From: Metridium senile
Lineage: Eukaryota > Cnidaria > Anthozoa > Actiniaria > Metridiidae
DNA: 64,000 nucleotides
Assembly: GCA_949775045.1 (NCBI GenBank)
Contig: OX459096.1
Location: 30,463,475 to 30,527,474, forward strand
Reading direction: 5' to 3'
Of this stretch, positions 1 through 12,943 are shown piece by piece. The notes beneath the pieces were generated by a model, which saw nothing but the letters and a program-made list of their open reading frames with translations, was not told the DNA's origin and did no database searches. A program made the translations under genes and the position numbers. Positions within the stretch are counted from its first letter, which is position 1, and the number at the start of each line of letters is the position of its first letter.

Positions 1-966
1 AAGTTGCATTTTCGTTGACTAAATTCAACACCGAATACCTCATTTTAAAACAGCTTTCGTACTTTTGAAGAGAGTATTAATCAGTTGAAAAAAAAAAACT
101 ACATTAAAAGTGTTGGAATTACAATGTTTTGTTTGTTCCAGTTTTCCTGAGATACGTAGATTGGATGAAGTACTGTATGACGCACGAACTCTTAGCCCTA
201 ACACAAAAAGTCCAATATTTGTAAAACTTGATTGACCACGGGAGAGGTTAATGCAGTTGTCGAACTTTGTAAAGACAACATTCATTAGACAAACATTTAT
301 TTTTTTAGTACAAAAAGAATGGAATATGAAGAAGTTTTGAACGTCAGGAAACCAATAACTAACGTTCAAAGAGTTTGTAAGTGCCGCTTCCGCTTCCTTT
401 TACTGTGTTTTACTTTATACTCGCTTTAAATTCCTGAAGGTGTTTTTTTTACAGACCAACTCAAAGTTAGTTTAAATTTACAACTGTTTTCACCGGAGTA
501 GCCGAGTGTAACAGTAAGACATTGCTCAAATTCCCAACAGTCATTTCAACAAAGTGATAGTCCAGAAATTTCAAACTTGGACATCTCTAAATGTGAGACT
601 AAGTTATCATAAGTTGGTGAAAAGATAAATCTCTCTTGAAGATCATATATTTCTTTATTTCAAGCAAGTTTTAGTACGGTCTGTTTTATGAATATAGCGA
701 TTAAACAAATAACATGACATATACCTGTCAAGAAGAATGCTGTAAACTGGCTAAGCTGTCTACTTAGCCAGATAAAACTACCTCGCTAAGGGGTCGCGAT
801 AAAAAGCTGAAACTGAAACGACTGAAACGACTGAAACGGCTGAAAGCTGAAACAGCTGAAAAAGCTGAAATACTGCACATTTTTTAAATTTTTTAAATAA
901 TTAGTATAATTATAAAACAAGCAGTATATAAATTTGCATATAAATAAGCAAATATAAATCACTTGT

Positions 967-1086
967 AGAGTACAATACTAAAAGTGTGCAACATAAATAC
1001 CACAAAATACTGCTAAATTATGCAAATTCTTTTGTTCTCTTAATTGTTTAATCAACACTATTTAGTGGTAAATAGTGTTTGTACTC
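967..1086. mobile_element. Short MITE with AGAGTAC ends, copy 1
   Basis: This 120-bp segment begins AGAGTACAATACTAAAAGTG and ends GTGTTTGTACTCT, so its ends are imperfect inverted repeats. A second copy lies in the opposite orientation at 40182-40314, in an intron of the TYW5-like gene. The two share the central TTTAGTGGTAAATAGTGTT block and the GTGCAACATAAATACCAC block. Two copies with matching ends support a small non-autonomous DNA transposon. This copy is nested inside the larger 800-2348 inverted-repeat structure. Confidence 0.65.
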
Positions 1087-1440
1087 TATATAATAAGCAA
1101 TATATAAATAGTATACAAACATGTCCCTGAGGATCTTTCTTTTCATATGCTGTATATCCACAAATTGTCCATCCGTTAAAAATTATGATTGCTTTTAAAC
1201 TGCCGAATCGCTGTTACGCGCGAGTTTGAAATGAAAGGTCAACGTCACGCTCATTTCAGATCTTTATTGAAATGCTTACCTCTCTTCCTTTCTTGTTTAG
1301 AGATTGTTTCACACTCTTATATTTCGTTAAATTCCTTTCGTTTCCAATGTAAATGGGGATTGAAATAATACTTAGTTTGAAAAATTGTACACGATTAGTG
1401 AAATTATAAAGTGGCCTTCATCAGTTAGCTTCAGTTGTTA

Positions 1441-1828
1441 CATGAAAGACTGACATTACAGGTAGCCCAAGTTCACTATCTGTAAATATACAAAATTTGT
1501 ATAAATAATAAAAATAAACGTTCTTACTTGTTTCTTGTGTTTTACTTTGACTCCCTGTTAAGTTTCAGGCCATTTTGGGCAGTTTTGAGCGAGTAGGAGA
1601 AAATTTTATCCCCCTTGACAAGAAATTTTCTCCTACTCACTCAAAACTGCCCCAAATGGCCTGGAACTTAACAGGGAGTCAAAGTACAACACAAGAAACA
1701 AGTAAGAACGTTTATTTTTATTATTTATACAAATTTTGTATATTTTAAAAATCGCCGTATATTCTCCCATATAAGCCTTATAAGACCACAGATAGTGAGC
1801 TTGGGGTACCTGTGCTGACATGAAAGAA
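1441..1828. repeat. Fold-back element, ~390 bp
   Basis: A long, nearly perfect palindrome centred near 1615. The left arm reads into ACTCCCTGTTAAGTTTCAGG and GGCAGTTTTGAGCGAGTAGG. The right arm carries the complement (CCTACTCACTCAAAACTGCC, then AACTTAACAGGGAGT). The right arm has an extra ~45-bp stretch near 1745-1790. The end motif, CAGGTAGCCCAAGTTCACTATCTGT, resembles the inner motif CAGGGAGCCCAAGCTCGTCA of the fold-back at 29749-30056, suggesting related families. The transcript would form a strong hairpin. Confidence 0.7.
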
Positions 1829-2642
1829 AACTCCGCGCGCTGTTTTCTTCAAAAATTTGTACAAGATTACTTGCGTATATATGATTAAAAAAAGATAGCT
1901 TTTGTACTTATTCTGCGTTTTTAGCTATCATGATGTCGCATATGGCGACAAAATAGGGAGAACTATAATCAAACAAAATCAAAATCATTTTAAAGTTAGC
2001 GAATATTATACGAGTAAAACCTTTTGTATGTGAAGGCTGACTAATCTATATGAGCTGTAGATGCTTACACGCCATACAGCAACCTCAACATATACAACCA
2101 TTTCACCTAAATAACATTAACATTTGATAATGATAGTCGATATTTGTGTATAAATCATGTCGGTGAAGAGAACTGAATAACTGAATTATATAATTTTTAA
2201 AAGCCGGAAATTGGGAAACAACTTCGTGTTTATGATATTTTTGAAAAAAATGTAAAACATTTGGGTTATTTCAGCTCTTTCAGCTCTTTCAGCTCTTTCA
2301 GCTCTTTTAGCTTTCAGCCGTTTCAGTCGTTTCAGTTTCAGCTTTTTATGGCTTAAAATGTACGCGATTTCCGATGTTTTCCGTGGTTTTTAGAACAGCC
2401 GGTTGCTAGTGAAAACACTGTACATTTAAAGCTAGCTTTATTTTTCGAAGGCTGTTTTCGCTGTATTTCCGGAGTTTCCAAGTTACACTAGCTTAAAGTG
2501 TCCTTGTGAAAACACAGCCTATGTCTGTCTATTCCCTCTTGAAACGAAAAGCCGTAAAGCTAGTGGCGCAGCAGAGGATTGTTGTTAATCCAAGGAAGTG
2601 AATGTTTCTCTTGCTTGTTCATTCACCATGGTCATTCCTCGA

Positions 2643-3053
2643 TGGCCTTTTCCATATCGAGCAAGGGACTGGGTACGAGTGTGAAAAACTAATTTAATTA
2701 TGGTTCCAGAAAATATAATCCCGTCTCATGGGAGAGTAACCAAATATAAGCTTATTGACCAAGTTTCAGAACATTTGGCTAAATAGAAATAAATGATGAG
2801 CATCCAAACTCTGCCAAAATTACAGAGAAATGTATGGTGTCCTTCCAACACGTCCTTCCAAACCATACATTCTTTGTATTTTCGAAAAGAATTAAAATAC
2901 CATAGCTTCGTTGCAATTTGCATAAACTTGTTCAAACTTTCAATTCTTACTAATTTGTATTTGTTCTTTAGTGTGAAGGGGTTTATTTTTGAATCAAATT
3001 AATTTTGAGAAACTTGGTTCCAGCTAGTCCCTTGCTCGATATGAAAAAGGCTA
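2643..3053. mobile_element. MITE-like element with ~30-bp terminal inverted repeats
   Basis: The left end TATCGAGCAAGGGACTGGG (about 2657) is matched by its reverse complement near 3026-3044 (CTAGTCCCTTGCTCGATA), with GGCCTTTTCC/AAAAAGGCT extending the match outward. The inside also shows a ~20-bp internal repeat around 2850-2870 (GTCCTTCCAAC). Nothing inside looks coding. The element is a probable non-autonomous DNA transposon; its superfamily is not apparent. Confidence 0.5.
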
Positions 3054-3423
3054 ATATTGAAACTTTGTAAGTAATAGATCAAATATGAGCGGGAGACCTT
3101 TTTGGGGATTTAAAAAGGCGAGCCTTTTTAAGCCCATAAAGGTCGGACACGAATATTTTATATGACTTATCAAATCCCAACATTCATTTAAAACTCATTT
3201 ACTAATTAGTTATTAAAGAAAAGTCCAAGATTAATGCACATTTCTAGTAATGACGTGATCATTACATTATGATCATGCGCACTGTATCACCCTTGGCATC
3301 CCACATTTGAAAGAGGTCTTGTAAGGTACAGTAGGAGGCTGCTAGGAAAGTGACATGGTTTGAAAAACCGGTGAAGGTCGATGATGCGATGAGACCTTTG
3401 CTGGTGTTTGTGCCATCAGCACT

Positions 3424-3467
3424 ATTAACTTTGATAAAGATTGGATCAGATCTTTATCAAAGTTAAT
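3424..3467. repeat. Short near-perfect palindrome
   Basis: ATTAACTTTGATAAAGAT is followed by a short spacer and the exact complement ATCTTTATCAAAGTTAAT. It would fold into an 18-bp stem. It may be a transposon footprint or the tip of a decayed fold-back element. Confidence 0.6.
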
Positions 3468-5032
3468 GAAACTGATGCATAAAACATCAATCCTTTATTG
3501 GGATTTAAAGGTCTGTACATGTGACCACAATGGACAACCACGATTGGACTAATAGGGCATGAATTATTCATGAATTTGATAATACCATATAGAACTCTTG
3601 CAGTATCCGTCATGATTTACGTAAATTGATGCGATATTAGTTCAGATTAATTGTGATATTGCTATTGTTGAAATGAACTCGTAATGATCGGTATTGATAT
3701 CGTAAATTACACAGCTGCTATACTTTGAACATCTTGATAAAAATCACTATCGTCATACTGGTATAATCTCAAAGCTGGAACCGGAAACAACCTGGAAAAT
3801 ATTGCAGAAAAACGTCACGAAAACAACATGAAAAAACGAATCTAAAAAGTATAAGAATGCCAAAAGAAAAATAACAAGAGAAAATCCGATGACCATTTGG
3901 GAAAAAAAAAATAGAAGACAAGTGATAAAACAACGAATAAAGGCAACGAGAAAACAGCGCTGTAAATAACGGAACAACATGCTGTAAAAACGCTACTGTA
4001 AAACAGCGAGAAAATTACAAAATAGCAAGAATATGATAAAACAAACTGTCAACAACTATACAATGAATACCAAAAGAGCGGGAAACAAATAAGAAAAGAA
4101 CTAAAATCAACCGAAAAAAAAAGCCCGGAAAAAACAGCGGAGAACAACGGAAGATTACAAACATTTAGATCTTGAAAACGTTTCTTGAACTACTCAGACT
4201 AAACAAAAGATCTTAATCAAATAGGAAAGTTAAGGTTTCGTTATGAGAGCTCAACAATAAAATATTCAACAGTCCTGAGGCGATATTTTTATGGCTAGAG
4301 TTATGGAACCACTCTAGATATTGATGGCTTTTGTACAGAGTGGCTGAGTGATTGCTATTTCGGATTTCAGTTCGTGGCCAACCACTGGACGTTGACCACA
4401 TTAGTTAGTCGTTAGCTTTTTTTATTTGTTCCCTACCACTAAGTCTTTGATGCCTTTAAATTAGAGCATTTAAGACTGCAAAGTTCTCCTAATCCGATAC
4501 TGTAAAGTGACACACTAAATTTGACATCTCAAATACTTATTCAGATATATTCAATCTTTTCAAACAGAACTTGAATCTTGATTTACCGGCCGTCAACAAT
4601 CAGCAGGACAAGCTCGTAGCAAATGAAAGAAAGTTAATGATCGCAAGGTGAGAAAGCTCTTTGCTGATAACAAAGCAGTAAGCTTTAATCAATTTACTAA
4701 CAAAAGCAGCACAATCATTGCTTATATTACATTGATCCCTCGGGAGTCTTCATTTGTTTTTATTATCGCATGTTCATTAGATGTGCTTAAGTTCGAACTT
4801 GAAAAGACCTATGCTCAATGAGAGGACTGAGTAAGCTTAATGAGAGAGTTTTTCGCATCGAAAAGAAGGGTATTTTTCGATTTCTTATACTTGAAATGCT
4901 ATGAAAGAGGTACAGTACCCGAGATAGCGTAAACATATGCATTTTTTCTCTTGGATCACCATGTAAACTTTATACATTAAGAGAGTTAAAAGACTTAACT
5001 AAATGATTTGTTTGTTTCAGTAAAGTAAAGCC

Positions 5033-8000
5033 ATGGATATCGTTCGGTGTTTACTCTTCATTCTGTACCTAATCCTGTTTCATGACAGTGCATTTTCCGT
5101 CAATTTTGCCACTAATGGGACGTCGAAAGTCACATTGTAAGTAGCATTACAGCATAAATTATATCAATTCGCTATTATTAGGCTGTAAATATTTGTAGCT
5201 TTAGCGCTGTTCAGCGTAGATAGATTATTATAATTTCCTGCGATTTGAAACCGCAAAAAGAATTCGAAGAGTATCCTCATTAAACTAAACATATAAATTA
5301 AATCTACATTATAAAGACATGGATTTTATCTGCGATTAGAATTCTTAGACAATGCCACATCATTTGTAGTCCAATATCAAAAACACAACAACATTAGTAA
5401 TAATGCTAGTTTTAAAGAACAATTGTAAAATGTTTTGCCCGATTTATTGCAACAACATTTGATTTGTAATACTGCTGGTTTGAAGAGAAATTGTTAATTG
5501 TTTTGCCCGATGTATTGCTTGTTTTTAAGATATAGTTTATGTATCAATATAGTTTAAATCGAGTTGTTGATTTTTCAGCTGTGACCATACTATGCATGTT
5601 TAAAAGCACGGAGTTATGATTTTTCAAAACGAAAGAGATTAAACAGCTGCTAAATGCGTCTATACAATTACTAATAGAGGTAAAAATATCGAACATCAGT
5701 CAATTAAAACGGAGATTGATTAGATGTTTCAGTGGAGGAAAAACGACACATTTAGGTCGTTTCTTTGCTTTGAAATGTCAAGGTTTTTTTCGCGTTTGGC
5801 TGCATTTAAATCATGCAGTGGGCAAATGAATTGATTATCTGTCATTTAATGATCTTTGATAATTTGTTACTATATTGGATGATTCCGGACGCCATTTTCG
5901 TAGCCTGCGTGCAGCCGAACACAAAACCAGGGTTTCAGTGTGTTCGGCTGCACGCAGGCTACATTTTCGCTACGGATGCAAAAATGACTGTTCAAAAATG
6001 CCTGACGATGTCCATGTTTTGTGGTTGTTTTAGATGTCATTATCAATGTGGTTGTTGTAGTGGTTGTAAATCTAGTTGAGTTTTTTCGCAACCAATATTT
6101 GGGGTCGTAGTCGTCGCCGATGTTGTTGTTGTTGTTGATGCTGTTGTCGTTATTATTGTTATTATTGATGTCGTTGTTGTTATTGTTCCTATTATTGTTG
6201 TTGTTGTTGCTATTGTTTTTGGTCATTCTCGACGTTGTTGTTGCTGTTGCTATTGTTAGTTGGTGTTGATGTTGTCGTTGTTGCTATTGTTAATTGGTGT
6301 CGTTGTTGTCGTTGTCGTTGTTGTTGGTGTTGTTGTTGATGATGATGGTGTTGTTATCGTTGTCGTTGTCGTTGTTGAGTGATGTTATTAATATTGATGT
6401 TGTTATTGTTGTTGCTATTGTTAATTGATGTTGTTGTTGTCGTTGTTGGTGGTGTTGTTGATGATGATGGTGTTGTTGATGATGGTGTTGTTGTTGTTGT
6501 TGAGTGAGGTTATTGATGTTGTTATTGTTGTTGCTATTTGTAATTGTCGAGGCTGCTGTTGTTGTTATTAATGTCTTTGTTGTCATTGTTGTTGTCGTTG
6601 TCATTGTTGATGTTGATGTTGATGATATATTGATTTCTTAGCTGCTTTGTTAACTACTAAGTTCTTCCAATATATCCCAGTCGTCCTTTTAATTTGGAAA
6701 TCCAAATAGATTATACGAACTATATAGCTATAAGATGGAACACGACAGACATCAATATAAAAGGCGTTTATCTGCTGCTTCGATGAATTAAAATGATTTA
6801 GATTTTTTGAATTTCATGCACTTGAAGATGATAAATGGTTATATTGATAGCCTACTTTCACCGCCATCGTCATAGACCCTGTAGTTATATTTACCATTTT
6901 ATATTGTTTACAAATTAAGGAATCAATTCTGTGACGAAATATTTTTTGTTTTGGATAAAATTTTCGCCCGTGGCTCGTTGTTTTATAGCGTACACAATCT
7001 GGTCACGATATATGTCGTACAAGTAATTAAAAAAGATATCATTATCATCATTATCAATATTAGTCTATTAAAGCTCTATCATTCTGATCATATCATATCA
7101 TCATCATCATCATGTCATGGTATCTTCATCAACATTAATATTTATAGTTCATCATTTTATTGATTATCATCATTTTATCATTATAATTATCATTGTCATC
7201 ATGTTTTTTATTATCACTGATTACTATTATTGACAATATGGTAATGATGATGACGTTGATGATAATATTAATAATAATAACTATGATGATAAGGATTATA
7301 TTGGAAGTAATGTTGATGAAGTCAGTGATGATCATCATGATGTTGATAAAGATAATTTTGGTAAAGATATGATAATAAAAATGATGATGATGACGCTACT
7401 GCAGCTGATAATATCGTATGATTCGATGTTTTAATCAGAGTAGGAAAAAAGATTTCAAACCTTTTAGTTTTCAAATTCCCTAATACAACAACAAATTCAA
7501 CATAACTTCTAAATGAACAACACTGAAATATTTAATGAAAAATAGCACGTAATTGATCATACTGAATAATGCTGAATAGCACGTAATTGGTCATACTGAA
7601 TAGCACGTAATTGGCCATAGCTTCTTTCTCAAAGAATAAGGTAAATTAATGGTTCTTATCGTAACCAGATGTAAATCCTACGAAGACAATAACTATGTTT
7701 TTTTATCAGATTAAGTCGTTATACCCCACCCACCCACGCAGCGAGTTCTAAGTGTTTATCGTAAGCTTACTGACGACGAATAAAAACAGAAAAGATGCAA
7801 GAAAACATCACAATTTGATTTCCTTTAGTATTACTTATCATAATTCTTTTGTCTTAATTCATTTTATTACTTTTTTGAGTGCATGTTTTTCGTTTTCGTA
7901 TAAACAAAGGTGATTTGAAAGTAGTTGAAGCGACTTAAAGACAATAGCACGCCGTACAAAAAGTAGGTACAGAATTACTGACGTTGTTGGCGTTTAGCTG

Positions 8001-11000
8001 ACACGAAAACTTCTGCAATGTTCGAAAAATCTCAAGCTGTAATATTCTGTAAAAGTTAGAATATATTTCATAGGAAAACGAATATTCGAGACAATGAGCC
8101 AACACGGGCCAATATCTTAATCCAAAAATAGCCTATATACTTTGGTGACGATAATAATGATTAAAAACAACTCGATTATTCGTGTTGATCGAAGCGATAT
8201 GCCCCCATGATCCCTTTCGGTCTTGCAAAATCCCATCAAACTTCGATCCATCGCATTTTTTTACAGTGAGGATACTCGAACTGTGAACACTTTTTTCATG
8301 TTATTATTTTCTGAATCTTCTACTGCTACAAAACCTTTAAAAATGAAACAGTGAGCTCAAATACACTAAGTGTTCATAATAAATCTTCTTTCTAATATAT
8401 TCGCTCTTTGATGTGTTTTAAAAATGTAGCACAAAAACTAAAAGTGTTCACGGTTCGATTTTGTATTGTTTACAATATTTAACAAATAATTAAGGTTCAG
8501 CCGTGGTTTATACTCTGATAACCGCACGCTTGGCAATTTGAACACACGAGATGCTTCTGGACATTTTTAAGTGTGTTCAAATGCCAAGCGTGCGGTTATC
8601 AGAGTATAAACCAAGGCTGAACCTTAATTATTTATTTTATTATATAAATTTCGATTAAAAATTGTTCAAAAATCGTTCAAAAAAGTCTGTTTGATTTCGA
8701 AAACTTACGACCGTGGTTTATACTCTCATAAACCACGCTTGTTTGGCCAATCAGAGCGCGCGTTAGAATCAATCTATATAATAAATTAAAATATCCCTTT
8801 TTGTGCTATGTGTTCTTGTTGAGATTTCGGGGTAAAGTGGAGAAGGATGTAACCGAATATGAAATGTCTTCACAAACATCCATTAACTGCATTTTCATAT
8901 TCTGTATTTAATCAAAGGAACAAACAAAGTGTTTACTTGGTCGTTACTTCGAGTAAAACATGACTAATATTTCCCCGTTCAGCTTACAGTGACGCGCGGT
9001 ACCGTGGCCACCAAAGAAACTTTTGAGAAAGGTTTTTTTTCGATTGACAGGATCGTCTGCGCATAAACAGATTATCGAAAGTAGGGAACCTATTTCATAC
9101 AAAGGCGAAGATGAGGTTTTTATGTGGTTAAGAACTTTCTCAAAATTAGTTTCTTGGGTGGCCACGGTACCGCGCGTCACACTGTAACATAACAGGATTT
9201 GAATATTAAAGTGACGAAAAAGCTGACTATGGCCGTTGCAGTTGCATTTGTTAAAAAAAAAACTTTTCCAGAAGGTTTTGCAATTTCAAAAATGGTTTGA
9301 AATATAAAAAACAAACTCAAAAGTCCTTTTCACACCAGAGGACAAATCTAATATGAATTCATTTGTTGATTTGTCCGTCATAAGACGATTGTCCGTTCAT
9401 AAGACGATTTGTCCGTCCAGACGACTTGTCCGTCATAAGACGATTTGTCCGTCATAAGACGATTTGACCGTCTTGTATAGTGTAATACTGAGAAGAATTT
9501 ACACGGTGCGACAAATATGACTTCACTGTGGATGTGAGATTGTAAATAATCAGTTATTTGAGTCCCTATAGGATAAATAGTATAATAATTGCTACGGTTC
9601 TATATATCAATGTGTTGAAAAAAAGCCGACGGAATTGAAGTTAAAGTCATCTAATTTTTATTAACGACTCTGAGGAATTCGCCTACGCCAATAAGCAACA
9701 TTAATTCGTACCCTAGGGTGATACTTTGATGGGATATGGAGGCTTAGATACTTGAACACTAGCATGTTCTCTGGTGAACGAACTGTTATAATAATTACAC
9801 GTAATACGTTAGGCTTCTTTACTGCCGAAAACGTTCAAATTAATTGTAGTGACTAAAACGACGAAACGAAAATATGAAATGTCTATATAGAATCGAGATC
9901 AAACACTATATTCATGAAATTTAATTTGCTAAAATCAAAAAAATCTAACTAAAATCAAACTAAAATCAAAAAAAAACAAACTCAGTAAAATCAAACTGCT
10001 ACAGTAGAAGATACAGCGCAAGCCGACACTATATCCATGAAATAAAATAAAAATGCTACCTTGAAATAGAGGACAAGAACTTTATCTATGAAATCAAATC
10101 ATTAAATATAATATATTTGTTTCTGTGAAACAGCTAGTCACTAGTAGCTATCACAGACAATAAAGTTGTGACAAGGTATTGTTATAATTGCACGTTGGTG
10201 TTTCTATTTTGCGACAATAGTGAAACGTACCGCTCAATAAAAACTATTAGGTACTTAGTAACAGTTTCGTTTATATTTCTAATGTTGAACGCAGCTGCGT
10301 CTCTATGGTGAGCAAAAATAAAGAGATATTTCCCCTGGAGGGGCCGGTGATTTTGTCTAATCCCCTTGGACCGGGGCGGGGCAGCAAAAGTCATTTATTC
10401 AAATGGATGATTCCTTGGGCTAATGATTGTAAGGGACAGACCATTAGATATTTTATGGGGGGCTGGGCAATTACCAAAAACATTACGAGCACAGCTTTAA
10501 ACTTGAAAACTGATAATATTGTACACAACAACAAAAATCCTGAAAAAATATCGTGCACAACAACAAAAATCCTGAAAAAATATCGTGCACAACAACAAAA
10601 ATCCTGAAAAAATATCGTGCACAACAACAAAAATCCTGAAAAAATATCGTGCACAACAACAAAAATCCTGAAAAAATATCGTGCACAACAACAAAAATCC
10701 TGAAAAAATATCGTGCACAACAACAAAAATCCTGAAAAAATATCGTGCACAACAACAAAAATCGTGAAAAAATATCGTGCACAGCAAAAAAAAAAAAAAT
10801 TGAAAAATATAATAATCGCGAAAAGCGGGAAACAATCCTGCACAGCATTGAGAGAATAGACACATTTCGGAAAAAAAAAACTACGCAACACCAACTTGGA
10901 TACGGTGTTGTCAGAAGGAGAATCGACTTCTCCCAAGATACTGAACTGATACCTTCAATTTAATGCTATGTCAAGATATTTACATGAGTAAACTTTGCTT

Positions 11001-12847
11001 TCAAATTACGAAACTGTTGTTAAAATAAATACTAACAGTTAAGTGTATCATGTTTCATAGAACCGGTAGCCAGTGAAACTAAAAGAACGGAAGGCTGCAG
11101 TTTTTCTGTTGAATTAAGATAATGGACTTGTGTTTAGTCAGATTCCTGTCGCCATGACATAACGATTCTTTGCAGCATAACGTTATGGATACAACGGCTT
11201 CTAAATACTATATGATATTATACTAAATAGATAGTAAGCCAAGTGATTTAGAAAATAGGGGAACCAGAGGAACAGAAGCATGTTTTTTTTAGAGAACAGG
11301 AATTATTTTCGCATTTTTTCAGGCATGCGAGGAAACTGACAAAAGTTTTGTGAGATTATGCAAACAAAAGGAAACAACGTTTAAAGGAAACGTTTACAGT
11401 TATTGTGATATATATTGATATACTTTTGGTTGGAGCAATTCTATGAAATAAAATAAAAGAATTACTGAGTAATAGTTTTTATTTACAGCGAGAACACTCG
11501 AACCGAGAACACTTTGAGGTGTTTTTTTTTTTTTTTTTAACCCATATCCCTTGAGCAAATAGATTAGAAATAGATTTATTATGAGCACTTGGTGTATTTG
11601 AACTCACTGCTTGATTTTAGAGGTTTTGAAGCAGTAGAAGGTTTAGAAATAATAACCTGAAAAAAGTCAAGTGTTCATGGTTGAAGTGTTCCCACTGTAA
11701 AAGTCCGGCACTATTAAGTCACTATCACTCAACCAAAAGTATCGAATACAATGACAATAACTTTGACAAATTTTCCTGTCGGCTAATAGCCACTAAAAAA
11801 AAACTATTATAAAGTAGCATTTAATTTCGACGATTAAATTATTTGTTTTTTTAATGGTATATTGGTCTATTCAGTAATACCAATTGGGCTTTAAAAGACA
11901 CTTTATATCAGTAGAGACAGTATGGGATTGCAATCTACAGTACTTAATGATAACAGTACATGTACTACATTAAATGGCAGGGAGTTATCAGTATACCGTT
12001 AAACTAGGTGCCTGAAATTATTTTCTAGTTGCTTTGGCGTTTGTAAACCTGACGGTTTGTGTTCGTTTGTGAGGCAACTGAATCGTGTTTCCCTTGATGT
12101 TTTAACGGAAAAAGAACTACAAATGATAAATACAAATACTAGATCAAAAAAACCCTCTCAGTTGCTTTCAGGGTAAATTTGCATTGGAGTAAATGATGAA
12201 GTTTGAAATGCAAAACGAATAACAATAATCTGAGAGAGAAAAAGGACGTTATAGTTGACATTTTTCTAATTACTTATGCCCTGACTTGTGCCTTCTACCC
12301 AAGGAATAACAGGCCATCATCGGCTTCAAAAATGCATAATCTTTATTGATTTTAATTTACTAAAAGCATAGATCTTAGGTTGAAGAGTTTTGAAGAACTC
12401 ATTACAATTTCCGGAGCCACATAAGCTATTGAGAGAGATCGTACGTACGAGTAGCAATGAAGAGATGAACAAAAAGCCCTTGAAACTCATATTACTCATA
12501 GCGTCTTCCTGTTCAGGTGGCCTTGTTATAGATAAAATATGATTAAATAAAGATTAAATATGTTAAATATAATACATTACCTCACCAAATCCACCCACAT
12601 CTATAATGTAACTATTGAACTTTTAAAACCACTTCCAGTCAGCCAACTTCACCAAGTCATAACCTAATAACCTAATAAAATATTAAAATGTTATTTCGTG
12701 TTGAATTCCTGTCTTTTTATTAATCTAAATTATAACACTGACTTAATGTCAGTCTATATTTTTGTTTCTATGTGTGGGTTTTTGTTTTTTTGTTTTTTGT
12801 AAAGCGCCTAGAGAAGATTTGGATAAGCACCGGATATAAATATTTCA

Positions 12848-12943
<96 letters not shown>

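Larger units (their letters stand above)
800..2348. repeat. Inverted GCTGAAA/TTTCAGC repeat pair enclosing nested elements
   Basis: The left arm (about 800-870) is a run of CTGAAACGACTGAAACG-type units starting with AAAAAGCTGAAACTG. The right arm (about 2267-2348) is its reverse complement, ending CAGTTTCAGCTTTTTATGGC. The arms are themselves tandem arrays of a roughly 9-10 bp GCTGAAA unit. The arrangement looks like the ends of a 1.5-kb non-autonomous element into which two smaller repeats were later inserted. No coding capacity is visible between the arms. No target-site duplication was identified, so the exact ends are approximate. Confidence 0.55.
1..5020. other. Intergenic region upstream of LGR receptor 1
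   Basis: I see no credible coding exon here. The open frames are short, lack domains and mostly cross repeats. The stretch holds an inverted-repeat pair at 800-2348 with two smaller elements nested inside it, a terminal-inverted-repeat element at 2643-3053 and a short palindrome at 3424-3467. From 3470 to 5000 I see only AT-rich sequence. A splice acceptor (TTGTTTCAG, ending at 5020) sits just before the first coding exon of LGR receptor 1, so a 5' untranslated exon and the promoter should lie somewhere in this region; I could not place them. Confidence 0.6.

Noticed and set aside
5813..6226. 88-aa plus and 118-aa minus frames around 5.8-6.2 kb
   Set aside because: They span a palindrome and a triplet tract; no domain or conservation signal.
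9366..10790. Possible CRISPR-like array (spaced repeats)
   Set aside because: The repeats are head-to-tail without unique spacers and the genome is eukaryotic.
10391..10936. 181-aa and two overlapping minus-strand open frames
   Set aside because: They are three frames of one 32-bp tandem repeat and have no domain or splice support.
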